DNA of 64,000 bases from Montifringilla adamsi (taxonomy: Eukaryota > Chordata > Aves > Passeriformes > Passeridae). Location of the stretch: NCBI GenBank assembly GCA_017590115.1, contig JAGGNK010003335.1, positions 13,040,779 to 13,104,778 on the forward strand, written 5' to 3'. Positions 23,513-36,057 of the stretch are shown here, in pieces; position 1 is the stretch's first letter, and the number at the start of each line of letters is the position of its first letter. Under the pieces are notes generated by a model. The model was not told the origin of the DNA and did no database searches. It worked only from the letters and a program-made list of their open reading frames with translations. The position numbers and the translations under genes were made by a program.

Positions 23513-24119
23513 CTTTTTTTCTGCTTTTAATATCACTAGAGAACATTTCATAGGCTTTTTCCATTAAAGCTGACACTGCCACTATCTCAGCCAAAGCATC
23601 TCCTTTTCCTTGTTCATGGACATCTTCTGCCCTTTCTCCATTCCCTGTGCTCACTTCCCTTGACTATTTATGTTTACAGGGTTCAACTCCCTAATCGGCA
23701 TCTCTGTTGCCTCTTTCTTGTTGTAATTATTATTATATCTGTAATTATTATTATATTTGAGACTCAAGAGCAATCTCCACGTTCTGTGTGAGGTATAATG
23801 GTGAAAAAAACCATCTGTGCCTCAAAGACTCTGTAGGCACTGAATGAAAAGATGACATGATCAGGGAGAAGATTTAGCTGAGCTCTGCACAGTGTTAAAC
23901 TAAGCACCATTTTATGGCTCTCTTTAAAATATTGTAAGGCAACTAGGAAAAAAAATTAAAGAAAGAAATCGTGCCCTTGCTTGCTTCATTCTCTCCCCTC
24001 CTCCCTGGGTTTCACACATCACTCAAGAACAAGCTTCTATTATTAGGCAAAACTCCCTGTGATCCTTCAGGAGGCATTTCCCCCTTTTCTGTAAGAAAAG
24101 AGGGAAAATGATGGCAGGA
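23513..24119. other. Unique sequence, no gene recognised
   Basis: Contains ATTATTATTATATCTGTAAT-like short AT repeats near 23725-23757. No frame of note. Confidence 0.4.
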
Positions 24120-24300
24120 ACATAATTATGAGCACTCTCAACTAAACCTGGCCTGGCTGATTTGCACTCAGCCCTTCTGATGGGAAGAAGTGAACAGTGC
24201 TCTTGAGCTGTAATTATTATTATCAGTCACTCTTCACGGTGACAACAAATAATTATTTTTAAAAGGCATGAAAACAGCATTAACCCTTTCCTCAGTCATC
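24120..24300. promoter_or_regulatory. CNE-like AT-rich block (candidate)
   Basis: Contains ACATAATTATGAGC, GCTGTAATTATTATTATC and CAAATAATTATTTTTAAAAG (a near-palindromic homeodomain-type core), together with GCTGATTTGCACTC. Non-repetitive. Function is inferred from composition only. Confidence 0.2.
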
Positions 24301-24506
24301 CCCTCTCTGGCATGGCTGGTGTTGCAGTTCTGGGCTGTGGAGCTGCTGTTTCAGTTGGTTTTCTCCCATTAAAATACCCTGGACTGCTCTCAGAGGCAAT
24401 TTTCAGCAGGGAGTGGTGATTTGGAGGCCTGCAGCTTGCCAAGGGTGGTTGGGCAGAGCCCAGCTTTCAGGAGTTTGCTCAAATTGATTGATTTTTTTTT
24501 TTTTTT

Positions 24507-24539
<33 letters not shown>

Positions 24540-25730
24540 GTAGCAATCAGACCTTTTCAGGTGCTTAGAAATGGGTCTCAGTTTCTGGTGATGCCCTTGG
24601 CTTCAGAGTGAATTGATTTATTGAAATTTCGACACAGGCTTCAGAGAGAAAAGATTTACTGAATTTTCAACAAAAATTTAGCTTCAGGAACCAACCATGC
24701 CCTGTCTTAGGCTCACCAGTCTCACGTGGGGCAGGAGCTGTGCCAGTGGCAGCAGGAGCAGGGGCAGAGATCCAGTATTTATATATTATTATATATGAAT
24801 CCAGCATTGCTCCAGGGGCTGCAGCCCCCTCCTCTGCACCCCAAAACCCTCAGTCCCCTCCTGCCTTGCCATGTCCAACCCTGAAATGTCCCCACGTGGA
24901 GGAGCCTGGGCAGGTCCTTCTGCTCTGCTGGGACACTGTCCCACCTGGAGGACAGTGGGGACACAAAAGGGTGGAGGGCCCAGGCAGGTGTGGGCAGCCC
25001 CCGGTCCCCTGATGCCCCGGCAGAGTTAAACCTTGCCCAGGAGCTGTGGGTTCATTTGCAGCTCGGTTTGTGCATCTGGTGTGCTCCGAGCCAGGCACAG
25101 ATTGAGCTGGATGGTAGGGGGGGCTGTAGCCCCTCTTTTGGGATTTCTCAGTGCTGCTGCAGCTCTCACTCATGCCCCGAGGTGAGGCTGGGGCTGCTGC
25201 TCCCCTCTCGGCCCTGGCACCCCAGAGTTTTCCAGGTCAGTGTTGGTTTGGGAGCAGGGTCAGGGATGCAGGATCACAGGCACACAGATGTTACAGCCTG
25301 AAAGATCTCACAGCCTTTAACACCAGGCACAAATCGATCAGGGCTGTCTCAACAGACCAGGCAACAGGACAGGGAGGAACTTCCAGCCTCATCTGCATCC
25401 CTGCAGGAGCCTTCATCATCCCTGGTCATCCTCAGCCCCTCCTGACCATGCAGTGCAGTCTGGCAGTTCCTTTTGGGCTCTGTCTGAGCCTGGCATAGGG
25501 CATCACTCCCAGGAACCCTCTGAGAGCTCAGGGGTGCCATGGCCAAACCTCCCAGGAGGGGACAGAGTGGCAGCCGAGGGGGAAGAACGCAGCAAGCAAC
25601 AAGAACAGGATTTTTAATGAGTGCAGTATGTGGCCAGGGTCTGTAGGAAATCTGTTTGCAATCATCCTGTTCTAAAGACAAACGACAAGCTGTTTCCCAG
25701 GCACAAACCCCTGCCTTCCTTCTCCACAAT
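24301..25730. other. Unique to GC-rich sequence, no gene; possible old LTR remnant
   Basis: Around 24589-24660, TGATGCCCTTGGC followed by GATTTATTGAAATTTCGAC reads on the minus strand like an LTR end (AATAAA, then ...GGCATCA). It shares the TGATGCC start with the LTRs at 29321 and 38833, but the rest does not align well. From 24720 to 25300 the sequence is GC-rich with a short TATATATTATTATATATG run at 24779. Frames are domain-free. Confidence 0.35.
24492..24538. repeat. 47-bp poly(T) tract with one G
   Basis: T run interrupted only by G at 24507. Its origin is unknown; it could be the antisense tail of a retrocopy or a simple homopolymer. Confidence 0.95.
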
Positions 25731-26700
25731 GCCAAGACAATTATTTGTGGCATTATTATTTTTTCCCCTCGCTTGCTTCCCTCCTCTCCAAGGGTCTCCC
25801 ACACGCGTGGAAAGCCAAGGCACTGACAGTGGCAGGAGTTAATAAAGCCAGCGTTGCACTAGGAAACATCAACAAGCTGCAAGGCAGGGAGGAGAGCAGG
25901 GCCTCCCCAGAGCTCAGCAATGCTTTGATTCAGGCTGAGGCTGAAGAAGGCAGGGCAGGGAGGTTTGCAGTGCCCAGGCAGCCCCTGAGCTGCTACCTTG
26001 GCCTGGTTTGTTGGACATCCCCAGGGCTCCCCAGGCCCCACATGCGCTGCAAGGTGCTGACAAGGGGCTATTAGAGCTGACATGTTGAGGAGAAAAAGAT
26101 GAGCGAGAGAGAGCAAAACAGGCATTTAATTTTCTGAGTGACTGCTCTTCATCTGGCTGTGCACAGCTCTGAGAGGCAGCAGCCTTGCTCCCCATCAGGG
26201 CCCAGGTCAGGGCTGTGTCCTCCCACCACCCTGAACGTTCAGATCTGGAATTCAGCTGGCTGAAATTTGCTGCTCCTGGAGAAACCCCTCCTGTGAGGGG
26301 TGAAAACCTGGGGGCTGCAGAGGCAGGAGTGGATGAATTCACCTTCCAGCTGTCCCTGAGTGCCCCACACCAAGGGAAGCTGGGCACACAACCCTCTGTG
26401 GGCCTCTCTGAGCATCAGCAGCAGCCTTCTCTTGCCTGTGCAGTCTCCTTTTCCCTCCCGATAATCCAGAGCCACCCACCCACTCAGGAAGGGATGGTAA
26501 ATGAGGGCTGTGGAGTGATGCAGGGTTAGCTCTCCTCCTTTGGACAGTGCTGTGGACAAGGGCTGAGATCCTGCAGTCACTGCAGCATTCCCTGCCTGCC
26601 TCCTTTCCACCTCTAAATGTTCATTTAAGCACAGAGATTGTGCACACAGGAAGACAAAAGCTTTTACCCTGAAATGTCCTGAGAGTGAGAGCTGTCAACA
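25731..26700. other. Unique sequence, no gene recognised
   Basis: Overlapping frames of 109-157 codons on opposite strands (25745-26387) have no domain. Nothing else recognised. Confidence 0.4.
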
Positions 26701-26709
26701 CTGCTCAGG

Positions 26710-26743
26710 AAAAAAAAAAAAATATATATATATATATATATAT
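26710..26743. repeat. A-run followed by (AT)n microsatellite
   Basis: A run of A's leads into about 11 AT units, ending TATGGAG. The minus-strand frames showing IYIYIYIYI come from it. Confidence 0.95.
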
Positions 26744-28969
26744 GGAGTTGCTGCACCTGAGACACAGCTCTGAAAGCAAGGCCCAAATGATGGGACTGGA
26801 GTAATGGGGTGGGATAAAGCAGGTGGATGGCAGGAGAGACCCCCAGATGAATGGATAAACCAGGCTCTGGGCCTCCAGCTGCAGCCAGACAATTAACTCT
26901 CAGAGAAACAAAAAGCAGCAATTCCAATTGCCTTGGACAATCGAAGTTTCTGTCAATAGAAGGAGCTGATTGTGGGATTCTGTGAAGCACAGGGAGCTCT
27001 GGCAGGAATTCCTCACCTCCTTCAGGACAGCTCCCTGTTGTGAGGTGCTCAGCTGGGCACTGGCTGGGCATCACCAGCTCTTCCCAAATTGATGGGCATG
27101 GCCCAGCTGGGCCAGGATTTCAAAGGAATGCTGCCTTCTTGGAGACAGGGAGCAGACTGCTTGTCACAGCGCTCCTGGAGGGGATGGGATGCTTTAAAAC
27201 CTGACCACAAGTGACACCAGAGAAGCAGCTGGTGGCTGGCCACTTAAAATGGGATTCTAAGCCTTGCAAAAAAAACTGGATTAGGCATTTGAGGGGGTCT
27301 GCAGTCATCATCATCTGCTGATGTGGGATTTTAGGGGTTTTTTTGCACGTCACCACAAAGAAATATCTTCTCTGCATTTAGTTTTTGACAGCAGAGCCTC
27401 CCTGCCCACCTCACAGACTGCACTGAGGGTCTGTTCTCACCCTCATCCCAGCGAAAATAACAGGGCTGCTTGCAAGAAAAGCCTTGGAGCTCTGTGATTT
27501 CACCCATTGGCAATGCAAGGAACCCGTGGGTATCTCAGATGAAGCTTTTACCCTAAATAAATATGATTGTTTCTTTCCCCAAATTACTGGTTTACACAGA
27601 GGAAGGAAAATTTACATGGAGAGGAAAAAATAGGAACAGGTTATTGGGGTGGGAGGGAGAAGGGAAGGCAAGCTAGGCACGGAACAGGCCAGCTATTTTT
27701 CCTCCTTTCTTCCACAAATCCCTGCCAATATGCTCGCTGTGCCATCTGGCACCCGTGATAAATTTGCCTGTGTGTAATTGCAAGCTGCAGAGAATTTCAG
27801 AGGGGTTGGAAATTTCTCTGTCTAGGTCCTTGTGTAGCCATTATCATTTTAATCGTTGAATACAGGAAAGGGAAATTTTCTCCTGCTCTCCTGAAATGTA
27901 AAAAGCTCCTCAGTCACTCCCTGTCCTCCTCATTTCAGTTTGTTTCATTTCAGCAGCAAAGCCAAGGTGATGTTAGTTCCCTCCCCATCCTCCATGAATA
28001 TTTCATGTAATTTCAAAACTATAATTTTAGTGAGACAGAGAATATAACATTAATCTATTTCTAAACAAATTCCCCCACCATTACAATTCCCCATTTGTAA
28101 ATGAGGCAAGAATTTTAAACTTTGAATTTACATTTCAACTTTCCTCCCTTTCTTTTGCTTCGCGTTTTCTTTACCCATTTCATTTTGGGTGATGAACCTT
28201 CATCAAGCAGCTTCGCTCTTATTTCTAACTTATTTAAGCTACTTTCTGCTATTCATGTATTCTTTTTGCATTTCTGGCACACAAGACTTTCTTTCCTCAG
28301 TGAAGTAAAGCAGAAGCAGAGAGCAGGGATTCAAAGGAGGCCTCACCAAATCCTTTTCCATATGGATGCTTGCTGAGATGTTTTTCCTTCCTAAAATTTA
28401 CCCAGATGAAAGATAAAGATTTTATTAATCATTAGGTGAGGGAGGCAGATGGGATGCAATTTAGGGGTTTTTGTGCTCTGGAGAAGAGCTGGACCTCACA
28501 GAGCTCTTCTGGGGATGCTCCATTTCCCAGTGCTCAGCCTCTATCCCCCTGAGCTCATCCCCCTCTCCCATGCCAGCACACCTCCAGTGGATGCTGGTGA
28601 GCAGATCAGTTCTGCAGCACCTGCCAGTCTGTGCCATGCCAGAAGAATCCTCCCTGAGCCAGCTCTGGATGCCTCCCAGGGCTGGTGGGCAAAAGGGCAG
28701 GACAGCAGGGGGACAGTGGCGCCCCGGGACAGAGGCACAGCCAAACCTGGTCCTGCTGCTCCCCCAGCACGGAGAGGTCAGTGCTGTGCCACTGCCCCCC
28801 TTCCCTGGGCAGCTCCCTGCCCAAACCCACAGCCGGGGGGCTGCCCTGCCACAGGGGGTGTGGAACTAAGCCAGGGCTGCTCTCAGGGTGTGAGAGCACC
28901 ATGGGGACACGTGTGCTGCTCCTGGGGCAGGGACAGGGACCAGAGCAGAGGAACAGGGAACATCCAGCC
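26744..28969. other. Unique sequence, no gene recognised
   Basis: AT-rich, CNE-like sequence occurs around 27735-27790 (GTGATAAATTTGCC, GTGTAATTGCAAGC) and 28000-28130. GC-rich sequence from 28450 carries long overlapping frames in both directions (244 codons plus, 211 codons minus), which run into CR1 and are not gene-like. Confidence 0.4.
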
Positions 28970-29180
28970 TGAACAGGCAGAGAGACCCAAGAGTCCACTG
29001 TGCAGTGACCAACACTGGAACAGAGACCACAGAGGGGATGGAGTCTCCTCCTGGGGACATTCCAGAGCAGGCTGGACACACTGCTGTGCCCTGAGCTCGG
29101 GGATGGCCCTGCTGGAGCAGGGAGGTGGCACCAGGGACCCTCTGTGGCCCTTCCAGCCTGGCCCATCCTGGGATTCTGAG
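28970..29180 (+). mobile_element. CR1 LINE 3' end, older subfamily
   Basis: The order AACACTGGAACAGAGACC, GGATGGAGTCTCCTCC, GGGGACATTCCAGAGCAGG, CTGGACACACTGC, TGCTGGAGCAGGGAGG, CTCTGTGGCCCTTCCAGCC, ATCCTGGGATTCTGA follows the CR1 3' region in sense direction. It is more diverged than the copy at 22560. Confidence 0.85.
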
Positions 29181-29320
29181 TGAGCTGCAGAGTCTGAGGG
29201 GCAGAGGCTGTGTGTAGACTGTTTAAAAGGAATAATGGCATGTATTTAGTGCAAATAACAGGATGTCCTGGGAGGAGGATGTGTGAGTGACAGGTCTGTA
29301 ACCACTGGGCTGCTGCTGGG
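29181..29320. other. Spacer between CR1 and LTR
   Basis: Unique 140-bp spacer. Nothing recognised. Confidence 0.4.
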
Positions 29321-29780
29321 CTGATGCCTTGTGCAGGCTGAGCTAGAACAGAGCCTGGACAGAGCTAAAGAATAAAGCAGGGATTTATTCAAAGGATCTC
29401 CTCCACGGATGCACCTTGGGCAGCACAAGAGCCCAGTCAGGGCTGCAGCCAAGATGAACCCAAATGGTCCCAAAATGCACGAGCGCTCCCGGGGTCTCTC
29501 CCTGGGATCAGCTCTGCTCCATGTGCACATTGCAGTTCAGTGTCCAATTCCAGCTCAGCCACTGCACTCCCATCCTGCTTGTTTTTCTCTCTCCAGCCCA
29601 CGGGGTTTGTGCTCCTGGGCTGAGATTTGGATCATTTGTCCTTGGTGCCCAGCTGGAGCAGGAATTGTTTTGTCTCCCTGCTCTGTGCACAGAGCTCACC
29701 ATCCCCTGATGTGAACCCAGACCCACACACTAAAGCGGCACAGAGTCTGAAACACATAAAAGCTAAAAGCTGAAGAATCA
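29321..29780 (-). mobile_element. Solitary ERV LTR, about 460 bp
   Basis: The plus strand begins TGATGCCTTGTGCAGGCTGA and ends CTGAAGAATCA. On the minus strand AATAAA (near 29384, after TGGAGATCCTTTG) supports a retroviral-type poly(A) signal, so the sense direction is minus. The left end and the ACTAAAG...AAAAGCTAAAA...CTGA stretch near the right end resemble the LTR at 38833, so the two are probably related families. Target-site duplication is not clear. No internal genes. Confidence 0.7.
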
Positions 29781-31889
29781 GTGCCACAAACCCTGTGCCA
29801 CCAGCAGGTCACAGCCAGCCTCCCACCTCTGCCTGCCTGGGTTCACCTGGCTGCTCTTTGGGCTACTCCAGCGAAGATAAGCTCATTTAAATAGTAGATT
29901 CCAGCTAAATTAATGTGCTTTAATTGAAGGTCATTAAGCAGTGACCACACCAGCAGCTCAGCCACAGCCAAGGGGCAGTGGGGACCAGGTGGCAGATGGT
30001 GGGGACACTTTCCAGCCTTCACAGGAGGTGCCAGAAGAAGACCTGTGTCCAACAGCGCCAGTCCCAGCTGCTCAGGGAGGTGCTTCAGATCCAGGGCTGC
30101 TTTTCCTCAAATCCTGCCCTCAACATCTGACTGCATCAACCCTTTCCTCCTTTCTCAGTGTTCACGTGCAGAGAAACAAACACTAAACAAAAGTGTTCTT
30201 TTGAAAGCCTTCCTACAAAATGGTTTTGGTGCTGAGGAGGAAAAACCCTGGGAAGGAGGGAGGGTTGAATTCTGCAGGGAAGCCAAGGCTGTGTTGTGAG
30301 GCCTGGAGGTGAAAAGAGAGAGAAAAAGATGTGAGAATTGTGTGAGGTGCACAGGGTTTGGCCCTGGGCAGTGCAGGGAGCTCCCATTCCTGGGCTGCCT
30401 CAGTGGAACCTGTTTGAAGTGGAAGCATCTCCCCTGCTCCTGATCTCTCCCAGCAAAGCCTGAGCCTCGGGGAACACGCTCAGAAATCATCACACAAGCT
30501 CTGTGGGGGAAAAGTCAGTATCTAGTTCAAACAATGTCACTGTCTCCCTGCTGATAAAACAGCCACAGAAGTCAGGAATGGTTTAACAGCCTCCCTCCTC
30601 ACAAGTTCCCAACCATCAAATTTCAAGGGTTGCTCCTTTGATCTCAGAAGCACCAGAAAGATGTTTTCTGGTTTTTCTTTTCTTTTCTTTTTTTTTTTTT
30701 TTCTTGCCTTCCTTTCCCCATTTTTATTTAAATTTCACCAGCATGCTGTGGCTCAGTACCTGATCCTACCTAGCCCAGAAGACTTCTGCTACTCTGGTTA
30801 GGTTTTGTGTCCTGTCCCTAATTATTTGGGTCTTGCAGAAGAGGGAAGGGAAAGGAAAGATGGGAAGGAAGTTTGAGCAGTAAGTGAAAATGAGAAAGCT
30901 CAGAGGGGAAAAAAAGAAAACGGTACAGTTTGTAATTGTTTTTGTTCTTCAATCACTCAGGAAATAAATTGCTGTAGGGGGAAAAAAAAGGAAAAAAAGT
31001 GTCTTTGAACCTCCAAAGCAGAAGAGAGCCAATAAAGGCACTGCATTGCTTTGAAAAGCAGCCCCCTCTCCTCAGCCTATTTCCACTCCTTCTCATTAAT
31101 TCAGATAACTCTCAGAACACTAATTCATTAGGTTCTTCCAGGATTATTTCCCTTCAAACAGCTGCTGAGAAAATATAAATAATCTCCCTTTGGCTAGTGG
31201 AGCCCAGGATTGCAGCTGCCAACCAAACACCTCCCGTGGGCAGTGCCAGGGCCCAGCCCCGGGGGTGCTTGATGTGCAGGAGAACAGAGGGAATGAGGGC
31301 AGGAAACCTGGTTTGGGCTCAGTTCTGTGCCTGGGATGGATTTCATTCCTAATTGGTGATTTCAGGGAGAATCCCTCCCTGGCTGAGAGCGAGGAACGGT
31401 CTGGGAAGAGTTCCTGGAGGGGGAGGTTTAAATGGATCCTAAGCAATGAGGGGGTTCCCCTTTTTGTTTCCCCCACCTTTGAACAGCATCTCAGTGGCTG
31501 TGAGTGGCATTTTGCTCCCTGGGAATGGCCATTTCCCAGGAGCTCCTTCTGGATCCCTTGAGGACCGGGGGAGGTCACTTGGGTTGTATCCACCTCCCAC
31601 CTGAGGACCTCACTTAATGCAGAACAGGGGAAAATGGGGATTTAAACCACACATTTTTAAGCCTTTTTCTTTCTCTTCTGGACCTGAAAACTGAGTTAAA
31701 AAGGCTTTTTGGTAACCCAGCACAGAGCAATGAGAGTGATGGGAACTGCAGTGGGTTTCTCACCTCATATGACTGCAGCATGTTTTATGGGAAGAAAAGG
31801 GACAGAGAAAACCATCAAGCAACTCCATTTTCTTGCAGTTTATTGCTGGTCTGTATAGAAACCCTCAATCCTGGCAGCACCACAGAAGA
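29781..31889. other. Unique sequence, no gene recognised
   Basis: Contains a CTCF-like GACCAGGTGGCAG near 29978 (weaker than 19462) and a pyrimidine run TTTTCTTTTCTTTTCTTTTT at about 30673-30702. Frames up to 149 codons (31144-31593, minus) have no domain. Confidence 0.4.
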
Positions 31890-31960
31890 AATGAGGTGAT
31901 TTATGTATTTATATAAGCAATGAGGTGATTTATGTATTTATATAAGCAATGAGGTGATTT
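31890..31960. repeat. 29-bp tandem repeat, 2.4 copies
   Basis: The unit begins AATGAGGTGATTTATGTATT and ends TATATAAGC. Two perfect copies (31890, 31919) are followed by a partial third. Such perfect identity suggests a recent duplication. Confidence 0.95.
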
Positions 31961-34900
31961 GTTCAATGGGTCTTTCGAAGTCAAGGGGACCTGGCCCGTG
32001 GTGGGATCCAGCCGTGGTTTTCCTCAGCCAGGCTCTGCCTGCCTCAGCTCCACCACCTGTGGAAGAAAATCAGAGGGGAAAGCACGATGTTGTGAGTTAG
32101 CAGAGGTGTGGGCAAGGCCCTTGGGACAGGAAAAGTGCTGCCCATGGATTTCCTCTTGCACCTGCTGGGTTCCCCATGTGCAGGAACCCCCTGGTGACAC
32201 AGGTGGCTCAGGACAAGGGACTGAAATCTTGTGTTCCATGGGGGGATGGCAATCATTCCTCTGCAGCTCTTTTTCACTTTTCCACCCCATTTTCTTGCCT
32301 TCTCCCTGGTGAGATCATCCAAACCCAGGCCACATGGAAAGATCTCATGGCTGTGCAAATGCCAGGAGCTTTTTATCCCACACTTGCCAGCCCTTCACAG
32401 GGTTGCTGGTGCTCCTGAGTATTCTGTGAAGCTGTTTCCAGCTCTCTTCTGGCTGGAAAGACAAATTATCACCCCAGACAAATTATCAAGGATCCAAAAT
32501 AGCACAAAAGGTGACACTTGATATTCATTAGCCAGCCAGATATTTCATCATGATCCCATATATCTTCTACCTGTTTAAGGCAGCAGAAACACACATGTTC
32601 ATATTTCCAGGCTTTTCTGGTCATAACCCAATGACCAGAACATCCAAGAACTGGAGTATCTTCCTTCTTCCTCCCTTCCACTGTCCATTGATCCCCCCTC
32701 TTCCCAAAAAGATAAAAATAGCCCACCATGTGAGCTGCAATTTGCTGTGAGGTTTCCAGCAGCTCTGGGATGTGTGGAAGGCAGCCAGGTAGCCTAGCAA
32801 CGGGGTGCAGCTATTTGAGGCTGGTCCAGACAAAAAGGAGAGAAGGATTGATTTTCCAGGGGGTGTAGGCAGAGCTCTCCATCCATGCCCAAAAATCAGG
32901 ATTTACCCACGGTTGCTGTTGCATTTCTGTCTCCATCCTGCTGCCAGTTTTCTGTGGAGCAGAGGGATTTTCAGCTTGTTCTCGTGAATTTTGGGGAGCT
33001 GATGTGCCACTGGCACTGGAAGGGTGGGGAAGCAAGACCTGAAAGGTGTCAGGACTGGGGAGGAGAGGGTTACACTGACAGAAAAGTGCCTGTGCTGTCA
33101 CAGCACCTTGTCAAGGTTCTTGTGTGCTCTGTGTCACTTTGTCTCCCATCCCATCCCTCACACACACAAAAATTCAGTGCTGACCAGCAGGAACCTCCTG
33201 CACTGTGTGGTCCTTGCAGGATGGAAAAAAATCCATGGAAGCCTCAGTGGTGCTTCATCCTCGTGTGGCTCCCTGATGGGGCTGCTCTTGCAGCTCCTCC
33301 CTGCCCCTCCTGGCACTCCCAAAAGCTCTGCTCCTCCAGCCTGCCCTCCCTCAGCCTGGGCTGACCCTCTGTTCCCTGACCCTCACCTGGAGGCAGCTGC
33401 TTGATCTCTTCAGGTGTCCTCTTCTGCCATTTTTTAGGAGGAGCAATGAGATCTCCCTCAGTTCCTGAGACGTTCTGTGAGCCAGACATGAGAAACACCT
33501 CTCAAAATGCAAAGCATGGCTATGATTTATTTAACAGCTTCTCCACCCCGGTCCTCAGCCTCTTCATTACCCAGACTGACAACTGTGCTGGATGCAATTC
33601 CTGAAACAGCCTGAGCTGCCCCGGCTGGGAGAGCAAAGCCTGGCCCCAGGGCAGGAATTTTGGCACATTAGGACAGGGTTGGCCCTGCTCAAAGGAGGCA
33701 CCTTTGTCCAGGGTGTGATCTGCACCGAGGAGAGCAGGGGCTGGTGCTGACACAGCCCTTCCCTTGCACTGCACAAACCACAGCCCAAATCTGCTCCAGG
33801 AGGGGCAGAGGGACAGGGACAAAGCAGCACAAACCATGACATTGCCCAGGATTCCAAACCCAGAGTTTGATCCCTTTTCTAGACAGATTGGGCCATTTAT
33901 TGTGTTTGCTGTCAATTAAAACAGCCTGGCTGAGGGGAAGGCTTCACTAAAGGAGCCTCTTCCCTCCTGTCCTTACTGTGACCAGCTTTACTCTCATCTA
34001 AATGCACTTCTATTACCAGCCTGTGAATGAGTCTAAAATGAAAATGCCAAGAGGAGTCCATGGATGAGGTACAGGTGGCTGATTCCCTAATGCCAGTGAA
34101 ATTAATAACCCTCCCCATCAGCCAGGGCACTTTGGAGCTGGATCCCAGTGAACAGGATGAGAAGTCTTTTAAATGATCTATACACTCCCCACAGGGACTC
34201 CCTGGCATTGATCTGGAAAGACGGGCATTTCATTTCCATAATTTGTCTTGGGTTTCCCTCCAAGTTCTCTAGATGTGTTTGCAGGCAGCTCTCATCCGTA
34301 TTCTGAGATGCTCCTCAGCCCAGAGAGGAGAATTTGAAGCAGGTTTATTTTTGTGTGTGCATGTGTTGTGTGAGTGGCTTCAGCCCAAATCTCCCAGTGC
34401 AGGCTGCTGGTTCAGAGATAAGTACAAACGGCAGCCGGATAAATTTCTTTTCTCCACATTACTGTTACTACAGCAGAGCAGGTCCCTGTGGACAGGTGAC
34501 ATCCCCTGGGACAAGTGAGTGGCACAGAGACTCGGCACTCACCTTCCTTTGTCTCCTTCCTCCTCAACTCCTTTCTCTGCCACTGCTGAATAAAAAATAT
34601 TCTGCAGTTCTCCACAAAAATATCCAGTGCTGTGCCCTACTCTTGTGAGCAACCCTCTGAACAAGCAAACTCACCTCTCCTGACCTGTGGGATGGCCTCA
34701 CATATTTGAGAAGAAGAGCCCAAAAAAAGCACTGAAGCAAACAACCCTTCAATCTGTTTCACCCTGATTTCACGTCAGATTTTTAGGTCTGAAATGTCAT
34801 CAAGTTAAGCTTATAATGGTAAAACCAGGTCCCAAGGCAGCAAAGCATTTAAGCATGAGCTCTCATTTAAGCATCTGAGGAATCTCACTGGTGTGTGCAG

Positions 34901-35869
34901 AAATAGAGTTTTGGTGAGGAAAAATTACACTGTTCTTGCCAGGCTGGGGAGCTGGTAGCCCAAAACGTTCCTGTGCAAACCAGTCAGGGTAATTCAGACA
35001 TAAATCATCACCTTTAAACCTTTATAGGGGAAATTATTTAAGTTTATGACTGTATTAGCACTTTACTCCTGCCAATAGTTCTGAAAGTGCCCAAAATCCA
35101 GGAGTTTTATCTTTTTACTCTTTGTGCCAACATCAACACCCAGCATTGTCCTCTCCACATCCCTCTGTACCTGCTGGCTGTTCCATTTTGCTGCAGCAGA
35201 TCCCTGAGTAAATTTGCACCTTGATTCCCAGAGGATGGAGACTGAGATGCATTTCATGCTTTGCCTTTTCCATATTTCTTGCTCTGTCTGCAGAGTCCCT
35301 GCAAGGCTGGCCTGGCGTTGGGTTCACTCAATGAAGGTTTTGAGGATCAAATGAAATTAATTTTTCCTGCCTCAGCCCTCCCAAAAAGGAGGACAGAGCT
35401 GCCTGGGTGGCCCAGGGGGGTTTTTCCTGAGCATTTCTACATCAGCAATATCACCTGGAGCTGGGAGAAACCCCAGTGGTTCCTCCATCCCAGCTCCTGT
35501 GAGGACTCTGGGCTTTGACACAGCCTCAGCAGCCCCACGAGCTCCTGTCCTCATCTCACCCCAGCAGGAAGGGATTTCTCCTGGGGGGCTTTGACATTCC
35601 CCCTGCAACCTCCACCAGGCCAGATTTGTGTTTGCTGAGCCCTTTGGAGCAGTGCTGCTTCCCCCTGCTCCTGTCTGAGCCCTTCTGTCACTCAGAGCCC
35701 CGTGGCCACTTCAGGTCCCTGTCACACACTGGCCACCAGCTACAAATAAAGGCACCAGCTTTGCTTCTCTGGAAGGGATTAATGTGCCTCCAGAAAAATG
35801 TCAAATCCACAAGCTGCTCCCTTTGTTCTGCTCCACTTCATGCACATGTGTTTTTGCAGGGCTTTATAG
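31961..35869. other. Unique sequence, no gene recognised
   Basis: Includes an RFX X-box-like GTAGCCTAGCAAC at 32789-32801 (listed as a finding). Overlapping frames of 85-159 codons occur on both strands, none with a domain. A motif AATAAAAAATATTCTGCAG near 34588 could be a poly(A)/LTR remnant but has no other support. Confidence 0.4.
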
Positions 35870-36057
35870 TAAAAAAAAAAAAAAAAAGAAATTAAACAAA
35901 AAAAAAACCAAAAAAACCCAAAAACCCCAAAAAAACAAAACAAGAAACAAACAAAAAACCCCCAAACAAAACCCAAACCTAAAAAGTAGCAGGAATTGGT
36001 ACTTGAGTGCATTTTAACAAGAAACAAACAAAAAAACCCCAAACAAAAACCAAACCA
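35870..36057. repeat. A/C-rich low-complexity tract with a 77-bp-spaced duplication
   Basis: A run of A's (35871-35887) grades into AAACCCC-type repeats. A 39-bp segment beginning CAAGAAACAAACAAAAAA (35941) recurs at 36018 with few changes, separated by unique sequence. The peptide KKKKLNKKKTKKTQK seen in one frame comes from this composition. Confidence 0.92.

Noticed and set aside
28449..29241. 244-codon plus and 211-codon minus frames
   Set aside because: Opposite-strand frames overlap in GC-rich sequence and run through a CR1 3' end. Composition explains both.
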